Origin: Bradyrhizobium yuanmingense
GTDB lineage: Bacteria; Pseudomonadota; Alphaproteobacteria; Rhizobiales; Xanthobacteraceae
Assembly (NCBI RefSeq): GCF_029167105.1
Contig: NZ_JARFML010000048.1
Coordinates: forward strand, 1 to 45,183
DNA length: 45,183 bases
Direction: 5' to 3'
Below are positions 16,327 to 23,861 of this stretch, piece by piece (within the stretch, counting starts at the first letter, position 1; every line of letters begins with the position of its first letter). Under the pieces are notes generated by a model. The model worked only from the letters and a program-made list of their open reading frames with translations, did not search any database and was not told the DNA's origin. A program made the position numbers and the translations under genes.

Positions 16327-17097
16327 TCACCGATGCGGATCGGGATAGGCCAGGCTGCGCCAGCCGCTGCGATCGAACGGGCGCCATTGGCCTTCCTTCT
16401 GCGCGAGGCGATCGGCCACGGCATAGACGGCGGCCGGATGATGCCCCATGCCGCAATGGCTGCTTTCGACCTCGATGCTCTCGGTCTGTGCGCCCGACTT
16501 CTCCATGCAGCCCTGCCAGGCGCAGACGCCGTCGCTGCGGCTGAAGATGGCGGTGGTCGGCACCGGCGGCGGCACGGCGAGCTCGCCGCCAAAACGCGGA
16601 TCGACCTCGTCGGCCTTGCGCCCGCTCGCCCATTCATAGACGCGCCACGCATTGGTCGAGCGCGGATCGCCGGCGAAGGGGCTGCCGAGCGTGATCACCT
16701 GGCGCACGCGCTCCGGCATCATCTTGGCGAGCTGGCGCGCGTAGAGGCCGCCAAGGCTCCAGCCGACCAGGCTGATCTTGCGGCCGTGCGTGTCACTGAG
16801 CTCATGGACCAGATCGACCATGGCGTCCTGAACGCCCTCGCGCAGGCCATAATTGCGCCCCTGGCGCCAGCCGCTCACCGCATAGCCCTTGCTCGTCAGA
16901 AACGCGCGCAGCGCACGTGTGGAGACATCGGAAGCCACAAGGCCCGGCAGCACCAGCACCGGATGCCCATCGCCGCGCGGCGCAAGGCTCAACAGCGGCA
17001 GCGCGCCGAGGAATGCGCCGAACTCGTGGATCGCGCGCCCCTCCAGAAACATCAAGGTGCGGGACGGCGGGCGCAGCGTCTGGGCAGTTGCGGTCAT
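16327..17097 (-). CDS. alpha/beta hydrolase, lipase-like
   Basis: A 256-residue protein with the strand-turn-helix ALPLLSLAPRGDGHPVLVLPG and a nucleophile elbow VGWSLGG (Ser114). A candidate catalytic histidine lies in ESSHCGMG. It resembles triacylglycerol-lipase or PHA-depolymerase-like hydrolases, but the substrate is unknown. ATG 17097 has AGGGGAAA upstream; the longer reading lacks support. It has a clear paralogue in this window at 29785-30585, sharing APRGDGHPVL, GRK-SLVGWSLGG, YAR-LA, VTLGSPFA and AVADRLAQ. It stands alone between palindromic repeats and a DUF445 gene. The 202-base gap upstream (17098-17299) contains only small inverted repeats such as CGTTA-ATGC-TAACG. Confidence 0.85.
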   Translation of the reverse strand: MTATAQTLRPPSRTLMFLEGRAIHEFGAFLGALPLLSLAPRGDGHPVLVLPGLVASDVSTRALRAFLTSKGYAVSGWRQGRNYGLREGVQDAMVDLVHELSDTHGRKISLVGWSLGGLYARQLAKMMPERVRQVITLGSPFAGDPRSTNAWRVYEWASGRKADEVDPRFGGELAVPPPVPTTAIFSRSDGVCAWQGCMEKSGAQTESIEVESSHCGMGHHPAAVYAVADRLAQKEGQWRPFDRSGWRSLAYPDPHR

Positions 17098-17299
17098 CAA
17101 TGTTTCCCCTGGGAAGAATTCCTGGAAAGGCCGCCGGCAGCGAGACCGGCAAATCGGCATGAATTCCAATGCACCGGCTTCTTGATCGTTCCGCAGCGCA
17201 ACATGAATCAGCTAGGCGGCCGGTTCCCGACATTCAAGCGGGAGAGACGCGAGGCGACAATAGGTCCGCGCGTTAATGCTAACGGCCGTGACGCAAAAG

Positions 17300-18586
17300 T
17301 CACAACCATCGGAGCAGGGATTCTACGGTGTAGAGCGCAAGCCCGGCGAGCCCGCCGATCAATGAGCCGTTGAAGCGGATGTATTGCAGGTCGCGGCCGA
17401 TGTTGATCTCGATCAGCGAAATCAGCTGGGTCATATTCCACGCTTTGACCTGATCGGAGATGAAGGTCGAGACGCCGCTCTTCTGGTCCGCGACGAAGCT
17501 GCGCAGCACGGTCACGAGACCCTTGTTGATCTCGCCGCGCAGCTCGGCATCGCCGGCGAGCGCCTCGCCAGCCGAGACGAACATCCCGGCGAGATGATGT
17601 TGCAGCACCTGCGTCTCGCCGCTCGCGCTGCGCTCGATGAAGGAGCGCGTGTTGGCCCAGACGGTGCGGGCGAGATCGGCAAGCTCCGGCCGCGCCAGGA
17701 GATCGCGTTTCAGGCCGTCGATGCGGTCGATATAGGCCTGATCGGTGCCGAGCCTGTCGACGAAGCTCAGCACCATGCGGTCGAACTCGCCGCGGAACGG
17801 ATGCTTGGGATCGCTGCGCACTTCGTTGAAGAAGGCGGTGGCGGAGGCCACGATCTTGTTCACCAGAAACTTGTCGGCGCGATAGAGCTTGAGCAGGGTC
17901 GGCAGTTCCGCGCGCACCTTCTCGCGGATCATCGCCATCGTCTCCGTCTGGTTCAAGGTCTCGTGCATCACGCGCAGGAGATCGTCGAACAGGATCTGGT
18001 GCCGTCCCTCCGCGACGAAGCCGCGCAGCGTGCCGGCCGCGAGCGGCGCGAGGTCGATCGCCTGGAGCTGCGAGGACATGCGGCGGATGATGAAGGTCAT
18101 CAGGCCGGAGCTTTCGGTTGCGGATACGGCCTCCGGCAACAGACGCAGGGCAAAGCGCGCGAGGTCGTCGCTGCGCTTGCGGTCGCGCAACCAGTCGGCA
18201 ACGAAGGAGCCGAAATCGATCTCCTTCAGCTTGGCCTCGACGGGACCCGCCTCGAGGAAATGCACCTGGATGAATTCGCCGAGCTTTTCGGCGATGCGGG
18301 CCTGATTGCTCTGGATGATAGCGGTGTGCGGAATCGGCAGGCCGAGCGGCCGCTTGAACAGCGCCACCACGGCATACCAGTCGGCGAGCCCGCCGATGGT
18401 CGCGGCCTCGGCGAAGGCGGCAATGAAGCCGAACACGGGATGCACGGGCAGCAGCCACTTTGCGATGACGAACAGTGCCAGCGTCGAGGCCAGCACCAAA
18501 GTCGCCAGCGCCTTGACGCGGCGCAGTTCGGCCGCGCGTGCGGCATCGCCGGGAGCGTCGAAGGAGAAGGTGGCGGGTGCGTTCAT
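17300..18586 (-). CDS. DUF445 family membrane protein
   Basis: A 428-residue protein of the DUF445 (YjiN-like) family. Hydrophobic segments occur near the N-terminus (VLASTLALFVIAKWLLPVHPVFGFIAAFAEAA, not all membrane-spanning) and at the extreme C-terminus (LIGGLAGLALYTVESLL). The central 300 residues are helical and charged. The family motif GGLADWYAVVALFKRPLGLPIPHT is complete, followed by the usual IIQSNQARIAEKLGEFI. The biochemical role is not established. No ribosome-binding site is obvious before ATG 18586. A palindromic repeat lies just upstream. Confidence 0.9.
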   Translation of the reverse strand: MNAPATFSFDAPGDAARAAELRRVKALATLVLASTLALFVIAKWLLPVHPVFGFIAAFAEAATIGGLADWYAVVALFKRPLGLPIPHTAIIQSNQARIAEKLGEFIQVHFLEAGPVEAKLKEIDFGSFVADWLRDRKRSDDLARFALRLLPEAVSATESSGLMTFIIRRMSSQLQAIDLAPLAAGTLRGFVAEGRHQILFDDLLRVMHETLNQTETMAMIREKVRAELPTLLKLYRADKFLVNKIVASATAFFNEVRSDPKHPFRGEFDRMVLSFVDRLGTDQAYIDRIDGLKRDLLARPELADLARTVWANTRSFIERSASGETQVLQHHLAGMFVSAGEALAGDAELRGEINKGLVTVLRSFVADQKSGVSTFISDQVKAWNMTQLISLIEINIGRDLQYIRFNGSLIGGLAGLALYTVESLLRWL

Positions 18587-18603
18587 GACAAGTTCTAGAG
18601 TAC

Positions 18604-18683
18604 GTCATTCCGGGGCGGTCCGCAGGACCGAACCCGGAATCTCGAGATTCGGGGTTCGATGCTTCGCATCGCCCCGGAATGAC
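18604..18683. repeat. palindromic repeat with GTCATTCCGGGGC ends
   Basis: GTCATTCCGGGGC (18604-18616) is the exact inverse of GCCCCGGAATGAC (18671-18683). Smaller hairpins inside include CGGTCC-GCA-GGACCG. The same outer motif in shortened form recurs at 27120-27157. It lies between DUF445 and the phasin terminator and has no coding capacity. Confidence 0.85.
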
Positions 18684-18700
18684 ATGGCAATGACGGCGGC

Positions 18701-18730
18701 GCAAAAACAAAGGCCCGCCGAAGCGGGCCT
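18701..18730 (-). terminator. intrinsic terminator of the phasin gene
   Basis: A perfect eight-base stem AGGCCCGC (18711-18718) and GCGGGCCT (18723-18730) around CGAA is followed, on the minus strand, by TTGTTTTTGC. It starts 28 bases after the phasin stop. Strong and canonical. Confidence 0.88.
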
Positions 18731-18758
18731 CAAATTCAGTTTGTGCTCAGGTGCCAGA

Positions 18759-19214
18759 TCAAGCGGTCTTGCTGTAGACCTTGGCGAAATTGTCCTGAGC
18801 GGACTTCGCACCGTTGGCGGCGAGCTTGCCGAGATAGTCGGCGGTCGCCTTGGCGCGCGAGACGAACACTTCGCCGCGGGAGCGGAGCAGGCTCGACTGG
18901 ATCTCGACGGCTTCGCTGACCGACTTGGCGGACGCGAGCTTGTCGATGCCCGAGAAGAACGCCTCGGCGTCCTCGTAGATCGCCTGCTGGATGTTGCGGC
19001 TGATCTTGCCGGCCTCGGTGATGGACTCGGTCACCGCGTTCTCGACGGCGGCGGTCACGCGCTCGGAGCCAGCGAACACCTCGGCAGCACGGTCCTTGGC
19101 GGTGTTGGCAGTCTTCTTGACGAATTCGCGGGCGGCCTCGGGAACTTCCAGGTTCTGGATGTTCTTGAAAGCGTCCTTGAAGCCCTCGAAAGCGGTGTTG
19201 GTTTCAGTGGTCAC
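18759..19214 (-). CDS. phasin family protein
   Basis: A 151-residue, alanine-rich, almost entirely helical protein of the phasin family. Phasins coat PHA granules and influence their number and size. Characteristic pieces are FVKKTANTAKDRAAEVFAGSERVTAAVENA and the segment EIQSSLLRSRGEVFVSRAKATADYLGKLAA. It starts with GTG at 19214, preceded by GGAGAG at seven bases. The gene is monocistronic, with its own AT-rich promoter region and an intrinsic terminator, and is likely strongly expressed. It lies downstream of a PHA synthase locus, which supports the storage role. Confidence 0.93.
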   Translation of the reverse strand: MTTETNTAFEGFKDAFKNIQNLEVPEAAREFVKKTANTAKDRAAEVFAGSERVTAAVENAVTESITEAGKISRNIQQAIYEDAEAFFSGIDKLASAKSVSEAVEIQSSLLRSRGEVFVSRAKATADYLGKLAANGAKSAQDNFAKVYSKTA

Positions 19215-19281
19215 GGGGTTCTCTCCATCCTCAATGGTTTGAGCTATGGGCTCACCCCGTCCGCATTGGCCCGGGGCACGA

Positions 19282-19347
19282 CTTATATGGCACGGTTAAT
19301 TGTGCAGTGCAATATTCGTATTGCAATGCGATATCACGAAATCGTGA
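19282..19347 (-). promoter_or_regulatory. phasin promoter region with two palindromes
   Basis: A -10-like TATAAG (minus strand, 19282-19287) lies 19 bases from TTGCAC (19307-19312). TTGCAC is part of a perfect 18-base palindrome TGCAATA-TTCG-TATTGCA (19308-19325). A second perfect palindrome TCACGA-AA-TCGTGA follows at 19334-19347. Phasin genes are typically repressed by PhaR, which binds TGC-rich dyads and is released by PHA. The first palindrome is a good candidate for such a site, but the assignment is inferred. Confidence 0.5.
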
Positions 19348-19359
19348 ACAGCCCTCGCG

Positions 19360-19379
19360 AGAGGCATCGTGATGCCTCT
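19360..19379. other. inverted repeat between the GNAT and phasin genes
   Basis: AGAGGCATC (19360-19368) and GATGCCTCT (19371-19379) are exact inverses separated by GT. The position, 51 bases beyond the GNAT stop, suits an RNA hairpin that ends or stabilises the phaE-phaC-GNAT message, but there is no U-tract. Confidence 0.45.
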
Positions 19380-19430
19380 GTAGCCATAGGGGCACAAGAA
19401 CGGGCCCGATCCGGTCCCAATATCGGACTG

Positions 19431-20024
19431 CTAGTGCTGGACAGCGCCGGGCAGCCCATAGGCCTCCATCTGAGCCTGGACCTGCGCGATGTTATGGCCG
19501 AGCACGACGATGTCGTGGGTCTTGCCGTCGACGTCCCGGACATGGTCCCGCAGCAGGGCCTCGGCCTTGAAGCCGAGGCTCTCGAACAGGGCGATGGCCG
19601 CCTGCTGATCCACCGTCATCTGGACCGAGAGCTTTTCCAGGCCCGCTCCGAGCGCGAGCGCAAAGGTCTCCTGCGACAGCGCCTTGCCTACACCCTTGCC
19701 TCGGACCTCGGGCGAAACCACCATGCGGATCTCACCGACATGGGGCGACCAGGAATGGGGATCGCGCACCAGCGTGCCGCAACCAACGACCCTGCCGTCT
19801 CTCACCGCAAGCAGGCTCTGAATCGCTCCGCGCTCGATCTCCTTGACCCAGGCCGACAGCACCTTCGGCTCGCTGATGTTGCGCGGCAGGAACAACAAAT
19901 CGTGGGTCGGCAGGCCCTTGCCAAAAGCCAGCACCGCAGCCTCGTCGGCGGACGACATCAGACGGATCTCGATGGCGCCGGCGTCGGTTGTGACGTGGCG
20001 CGGATAGGAACGCTGCTCACTCAT
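19431..20024 (-). CDS. GNAT family N-acetyltransferase
   Basis: A 197-residue acyltransferase of the Gcn5 type. The acetyl-CoA-binding motif A is visible as VVSPEVRGKGVGKALSQE (about 100-117), followed by ALFESLGFKAEALLRDHV. The substrate is unknown. Its ATG overlaps the stop of the PHA synthase in an ATGA arrangement, so the two are translationally coupled. I place the start at 20024 rather than 20063, because the longer form reads into phaC. Being locked to a PHA synthase suggests a role in storage metabolism, such as modifying a granule protein or an acyl donor; this is inference. Confidence 0.9.
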   Translation of the reverse strand: MSEQRSYPRHVTTDAGAIEIRLMSSADEAAVLAFGKGLPTHDLLFLPRNISEPKVLSAWVKEIERGAIQSLLAVRDGRVVGCGTLVRDPHSWSPHVGEIRMVVSPEVRGKGVGKALSQETFALALGAGLEKLSVQMTVDQQAAIALFESLGFKAEALLRDHVRDVDGKTHDIVVLGHNIAQVQAQMEAYGLPGAVQH

Positions 20025-21103
20025 GTCGATCTCTTTCCCAGCCAGGAATCCAGTTTCGGCCACAGCCGCTTCACCGCGTTGGCGCCGGCGACCAGTGAGA
20101 CGTGACCGCCCTTCAGGATCACCTCTTCCTTGTCGGTCGAGCCGACCTTTGGGATCAGGTGCTTGGCGGCCTCATAGGGCACGATGTGATCGTGCTCGGC
20201 GACCGCATGCAGGATCGGCACGGTGATGTTCTCGAGCTTGGCCGCACGGCCGCCGACTGACATGGTGCCATCGAACAGCTTGTTGTCCCACATCAGGTCC
20301 TTGGTGATGGTGCGGAAATATTCGCCTGCGAGCGGCAGCGTGTCGGTCGCCCAGCGGTCGAACATGCGGTACGACTTCACGAACTCGTCGTTCCAGATGT
20401 TTTCCCAGAGCTGGATCTGGCTCACCGTACGCGAGGCCGGGCGCAGCATCTCGAACGAGGACAGGATCATCTCCGGCGGCACGTTGCCCACGCTGTCGAC
20501 GAGGTGGTCGACGTCGAAATAGCGGCGGTCGGAGAAGTTCGAGAACAGCTTCATCTCGCGGAAATCGATCGGCGTCGTGAAGCAGATCAGGTTCTTCATC
20601 GGCCCGTCCTTGTGAATCGAGCCGTAGAGCAGCGACAGCACGCCGCCAAAGCAATAGCCGATGACGGAGACGTCCTGCTCGCCGGAATCGGCCTGCACGC
20701 GGCGGACGCAATCCGGGATGAAGTCGAGGACATAGTCCTCCATGCGCAGACTCTTCTCCTCCGGCCGCGGCGCGCTCCAGTCCAGCATGTAGACGTCGTA
20801 GCCGCGTTTCAGCAGGAACTCGATGAAGCTCTGGCCGGGCACGAGATCGAGGATGTAGCCGCGGTTGGTGGTCGCCATCACGATCAGCACCGGCACGCGG
20901 TAGATCTCGTCCGACATCGGCCGGTAGTGATAGAGGCTCATGGTTCCGCGCGAGTGCAGCACGTCCTTTGGCGTCGAGCCGAGCGAAGGGCCCGAGGTCG
21001 AGAAATATTCGACGCCCTTGATGCTGCGCTGTATCGCGCGCTGCACCTCGGACTGGATGCGCTCCGGGATCGACGCAAGATCAAGTCCCGCCGGCGCGTT
21101 CAT
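20021..21103 (-). CDS. phaC: polyhydroxyalkanoate synthase, class III-like PhaC
   Basis: A 360-residue PHA synthase that polymerises (R)-3-hydroxyacyl-CoA. The lipase-like box is GYCFGG, with the PHA-synthase cysteine Cys151 in place of serine. Asp305 (AEHDHIVP) and His334 (KGGHVSL) complete the triad. Both the length and the residue numbers nearly match the class III PhaC type (about 355 residues), and not class I (about 560-600). Other family stretches are GYDVYMLDWSAPRPEEKSLR and ENITVPILHAVAEHDH. It overlaps the preceding PhaE-like gene and the following GNAT gene, each by an ATGA. Cytoplasmic, on the granule surface. Confidence 0.93.
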   Translation of the reverse strand: MNAPAGLDLASIPERIQSEVQRAIQRSIKGVEYFSTSGPSLGSTPKDVLHSRGTMSLYHYRPMSDEIYRVPVLIVMATTNRGYILDLVPGQSFIEFLLKRGYDVYMLDWSAPRPEEKSLRMEDYVLDFIPDCVRRVQADSGEQDVSVIGYCFGGVLSLLYGSIHKDGPMKNLICFTTPIDFREMKLFSNFSDRRYFDVDHLVDSVGNVPPEMILSSFEMLRPASRTVSQIQLWENIWNDEFVKSYRMFDRWATDTLPLAGEYFRTITKDLMWDNKLFDGTMSVGGRAAKLENITVPILHAVAEHDHIVPYEAAKHLIPKVGSTDKEEVILKGGHVSLVAGANAVKRLWPKLDSWLGKRST

Positions 21104-21480
21104 TTTTGCTCTCCGCCTTCGGACGGCGGACGCTTGGTGCGCGGCGGCCGCGGCGCGGCGCCGGAATGCTGCGCGCCGGAATTGGCCGACATCTGGCTCA
21201 GCATCGACTTGATCTCGCCGAGCTGGCCTTCGATTGACTGGAGGCGTTCGGCGATGCCGGTCATCTGCTCGCGGCTCGGCAGATTCATCGCAAGCAGGTA
21301 TCTCTCCATGAGATCGCCGAATTGCTTCTGAGCACCTGCAGCAACGCCGCCTGCGCGGTTCATGGCCTGCGAGAATTCGGGCGTCTCCATCGCCTTGGTC
21401 GCGAAGGAGTTGAAACCCTTCTCCATTTCGCCAACCATCTTCTGCCACAAGGCGACCGGATCGGTGATCTTGTCGGTCAT
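21100..21480 (-). CDS. short PhaE-like PHA synthase partner subunit
   Basis: A 126-residue acidic, helical protein that begins MTDKITDPVALWQKMVGEME and has a proline/lysine-rich tail. The middle, QKQFGDLMERYLLAMNLPSREQMTGIAERLQSIEGQLGEI, resembles the conserved C-terminal part of PhaE subunits, where the tract around NLPSR precedes a coiled coil. Class III synthases need PhaE, but the classical subunit is about 350 residues, so this is a minimal version. Its stop overlaps the phaC start (ATGA). ATG 21480 has GGAGG upstream and the longer reading lacks support. The symbol is left blank because the assignment rests on context and a short motif. Confidence 0.78.
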   Translation of the reverse strand: MTDKITDPVALWQKMVGEMEKGFNSFATKAMETPEFSQAMNRAGGVAAGAQKQFGDLMERYLLAMNLPSREQMTGIAERLQSIEGQLGEIKSMLSQMSANSGAQHSGAAPRPPRTKRPPSEGGEQK

Positions 21481-21527
21481 CGGCGTCCTCCCAAATGCGG
21501 AGGGCTTTGCACCCTTCTTGTCCCGCC

Positions 21528-21556
21528 ATACCACACCGTTGCGCGGTGCCGGTCAA
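21528..21556 (-). promoter_or_regulatory. candidate promoter of the phaE-phaC-GNAT operon
   Basis: On the minus strand TTGACC (21551-21556) and TGGTAT (21528-21533) are separated by 17 bases. A 16-base palindrome, TGCCGG-TCAA-CCGGCA (21547-21562), overlaps the -35 box and could be an operator. The -10 match is weak. Confidence 0.35.
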
Positions 21557-21644
21557 CCGGCAAGCAGCCGGCGCAGCATCGGACACGCCGCTTCTTCGCG
21601 GAACGAAACCGTGCGATACAGCAGCGGTCAGCAGGAGGGATCCC

Positions 21645-22559
21645 GTGACCGCCCATCAGCCGCCCCAGACCGTTCGCGCCAACGGCATCGACATCTGCTA
21701 CGAGATCTTCGGCAACGACAATGCCGAGCCGCTGCTGCTGATCATGGGCCTCGGCGCGCAGATGATCCATTGGGACGATGCGTTCTGCGAGCAGCTCGCC
21801 GCACGCGGCTTTCGCGTGATCCGTTTCGATAACCGCGACATCGGCAAGTCGAGCCATCTCACCGGCGGCAAGCGCCTGACGCCGTTCGAGCTGCTGAAGC
21901 TGCGCTTGTTGCGGATCCCCGTGGCCGCCACCTACAAGCTGATCGACATGGCCAAGGACACGGTCGGGCTGATGGATGCGCTCGGCATCAAGTCGGCGCA
22001 TCTCGTCGGGGCGTCCATGGGCGGCATGATCGCGCAGGAGGTGACGTTGTCGTTTCCGCACCGTGTGCGCTCGCTGACCTCGATCATGTCGACGACGGGC
22101 AATCCGCGCGTGCCGCCACCGACGCGCGAGGCCGCCGCGGTGCTGATGGCGCCGCCGCCGCGCAGCAAGGAGGAGTTCATCCTCCGCTACGGCCAGACCT
22201 GGAAGGTGCTGCGCGCCGGGCACTTCCCGGAAGAGGAAGCGCTCGACCCCGGCCGCGCCGAGCGTGTGTTCGCGCGCGGGCTCAATCCGGCCGGCGTCGG
22301 CCGCCAGCTCCGCGCCGTGCTTGCCTCCGGCAGCCGCAAGGAGCGGCTGCACGCCGTGAAGGTTCCGACACTCGTGATCCACGGTACCGTGGATCCGCTG
22401 GTCCGCCCCGAAGGCGGCAAGGACACGGCCGCGTCGATCCCGAACGCAAAGCTGCTGATGATCGAAGGCATGGGCCACGCGCTCCCGATGCGCTTCTGGC
22501 CGGAGATCATCGACGCGATCGACAAGCACGCGCATGGCGCGGCGGCGCAGGCGGCTTAG
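21645..22559 (+). CDS. alpha/beta hydrolase
   Basis: A 304-residue hydrolase of the large epoxide hydrolase/haloperoxidase-like clan with a serine nucleophile (VGASMGG, Ser124), oxyanion region LIMGLGAQMIHWD and catalytic histidine in EGMGHALP. Translation very probably starts at GTG 21645, which has AGGAGG six bases upstream; the longer reading through the divergent promoter region is not credible. It is divergent from the PHA synthase operon. Esterase, thioesterase or PHA-oligomer hydrolase roles are possible; none is shown. Confidence 0.86.
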   Translation: MTAHQPPQTVRANGIDICYEIFGNDNAEPLLLIMGLGAQMIHWDDAFCEQLAARGFRVIRFDNRDIGKSSHLTGGKRLTPFELLKLRLLRIPVAATYKLIDMAKDTVGLMDALGIKSAHLVGASMGGMIAQEVTLSFPHRVRSLTSIMSTTGNPRVPPPTREAAAVLMAPPPRSKEEFILRYGQTWKVLRAGHFPEEEALDPGRAERVFARGLNPAGVGRQLRAVLASGSRKERLHAVKVPTLVIHGTVDPLVRPEGGKDTAASIPNAKLLMIEGMGHALPMRFWPEIIDAIDKHAHGAAAQAA

Positions 22560-22680
22560 TCGGCCGGTGTCCTCGCGGTGACCATGTGAGCTGCCGGTGC
22601 CTGTCTTAACGGGGGTTCCGATGAGCGCTATACAAGCCGTCTCAGACGCCAAACCGAGGCTGCGGCCTCTCGGAGCTCAC

Positions 22681-23142
22681 ATGAATTTCATCATCCGGTC
22701 CGCGGCAATGGCCGCTTCCATTCTCATGTTGTCTCTCGCCGGCGGCGCCGCGATGGCCGCCAGCGCGCAGGAAGAAGCCAACCGCCAAACCGTGCTGGCC
22801 TTCTACGAGAAGGGCCTCAACCAGAAGGACGCCGACGCCGCGCTCGCCTATGTCGGCAACCGTTACGTCCAGCACAATCCAACCGCTCCCGATGGCCCGG
22901 ACGGCTTCCGGAAGTTCATCGGCTTCCTGCGCGAGAAGTTTCCGAACTCACGCAGTGAGATCAAGCGCAGCTTCGCGGAGGGCGACTTCGTCATCCTGCA
23001 CGTCCACTCCGTTCGCGAGCCCGGCACCAGGGGCCGCGCGATCGTCGACATCTTCAAGCTCGAGAACGGCAAGATCGTCGAGCATTGGGACGTCATTCAG
23101 GAGATTCCGGAAAATCCCGCGAACGACAACACGATGTTCTAG
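22681..23142 (+). CDS. secreted SnoaL/NTF2-like protein
   Basis: A 153-residue protein with a clear Sec signal peptide (basic MNFIIR, hydrophobic core to about residue 22, AMA-AS cleavage near 25). The mature part has the NTF2-like cone fold of the SnoaL-like family, including QNVLAFYEKGLNQK-like and YVQHNPTAPDG stretches and KIVEHWDVIQEIP at the end. Such proteins act as polyketide cyclase-like enzymes or are of unknown function. ATG 22681 is chosen over 22597 because it places the signal peptide at the N-terminus and has GGAG upstream. It is likely periplasmic. It converges with the next gene, with 14 bases between stops. Confidence 0.85.
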   Translation: MNFIIRSAAMAASILMLSLAGGAAMAASAQEEANRQTVLAFYEKGLNQKDADAALAYVGNRYVQHNPTAPDGPDGFRKFIGFLREKFPNSRSEIKRSFAEGDFVILHVHSVREPGTRGRAIVDIFKLENGKIVEHWDVIQEIPENPANDNTMF

Positions 23143-23156
23143 CCCGGAGGCGCAGC

Positions 23157-23831
23157 CTAGCCCTTGCGCGCGATCCAGATCACGTGGCGCGCGCCGCCGC
23201 CCCTGCCGGTGGCGCGAACGTTGACTTCGTTGACCTCGAAGCCGCCGCGCTTGAGACGCCCGGTGAACGGCGGATTGGGTCCCGACGACCAGACGGCCAG
23301 CACGCCTCCCGGCCGCAGCGCCGTCCTCGCCGACGAGAGGCCGCTCGCATCGTAAAGCGCGTCATTGCCCTTCCGGGTCAGCCCTTCGGGCCCGTTGTCG
23401 ACGTCGAGCAGGATGGCGTCGAAGGCCGAACGCTTCGCCCGGATGATTTCACCAACATCGATCTCGCGAATGCTCACCCTGGCATCGTCGAGACTATCGC
23501 CAAAGACCTCGGCCATCGGGCCTCGCGCCCAGGCGACGACCGATGGGACCAACTCGGCGACGACGATCTTCGCCTGGGCTCCGAGCACAGCCAGCGCAGC
23601 ACGTAGCGTAAAGCCCATGCCGAGACCGCCGATGAGAACGATGGGCTTTGCGACCTTCTCGATCTGCTTCGCGGCAAGAGTTGCCAGCGCCGCTTCCGAC
23701 CCCGACAGGCGGCTGTTCATCAGCTCGTTAGTGCCGAGCTTGATCGAGAACTCCTTGCCCCGCCGCATCAGGCGGAGCTCCTCCGTGGAACCGGGGATTT
23801 TGGCGGTGTCGATCTTTTCCCAGGGAATCAT
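23157..23831 (-). CDS. spermidine synthase-like / class I SAM-fold protein
   Basis: A 224-residue Rossmann-fold protein of the spermidine synthase/methyltransferase superfamily. Motif I reads VLIGGLGMGFTLRAAL (about 65-80), and an acidic loop after strand 4 is AILLDVDNGPEG. The short length and absence of the N-terminal tetramerisation region of true spermidine synthases leave the reaction open. It lies 30 bases downstream of the P450 BM3-like gene on the same strand and could share its transcript. The start at 23831 has no obvious ribosome-binding site. Confidence 0.78.
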   Translation of the reverse strand: MIPWEKIDTAKIPGSTEELRLMRRGKEFSIKLGTNELMNSRLSGSEAALATLAAKQIEKVAKPIVLIGGLGMGFTLRAALAVLGAQAKIVVAELVPSVVAWARGPMAEVFGDSLDDARVSIREIDVGEIIRAKRSAFDAILLDVDNGPEGLTRKGNDALYDASGLSSARTALRPGGVLAVWSSGPNPPFTGRLKRGGFEVNEVNVRATGRGGGARHVIWIARKG

Positions 23832-23861
23832 GGGAGTGCTTTAGCACGAACTGATGGGCAA

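Noticed and set aside
17098..17299. Small gene between the hydrolase and DUF445
   Set aside because: No frame with a credible ribosome-binding site or protein-like composition; only small inverted repeats are visible.
19288..19305. TGGCACG as a sigma-54 promoter near the phasin gene
   Set aside because: The GG is not followed by GC at ten bases, and it points away from the phasin gene.
21104..21586. N-terminal extension of PhaC to 521 residues, which might suggest class I
   Set aside because: The extension overlaps the PhaE-like gene in another frame and lacks the class I N-terminal domain. ATG 21103 has a ribosome-binding site and gives class III catalytic numbering.
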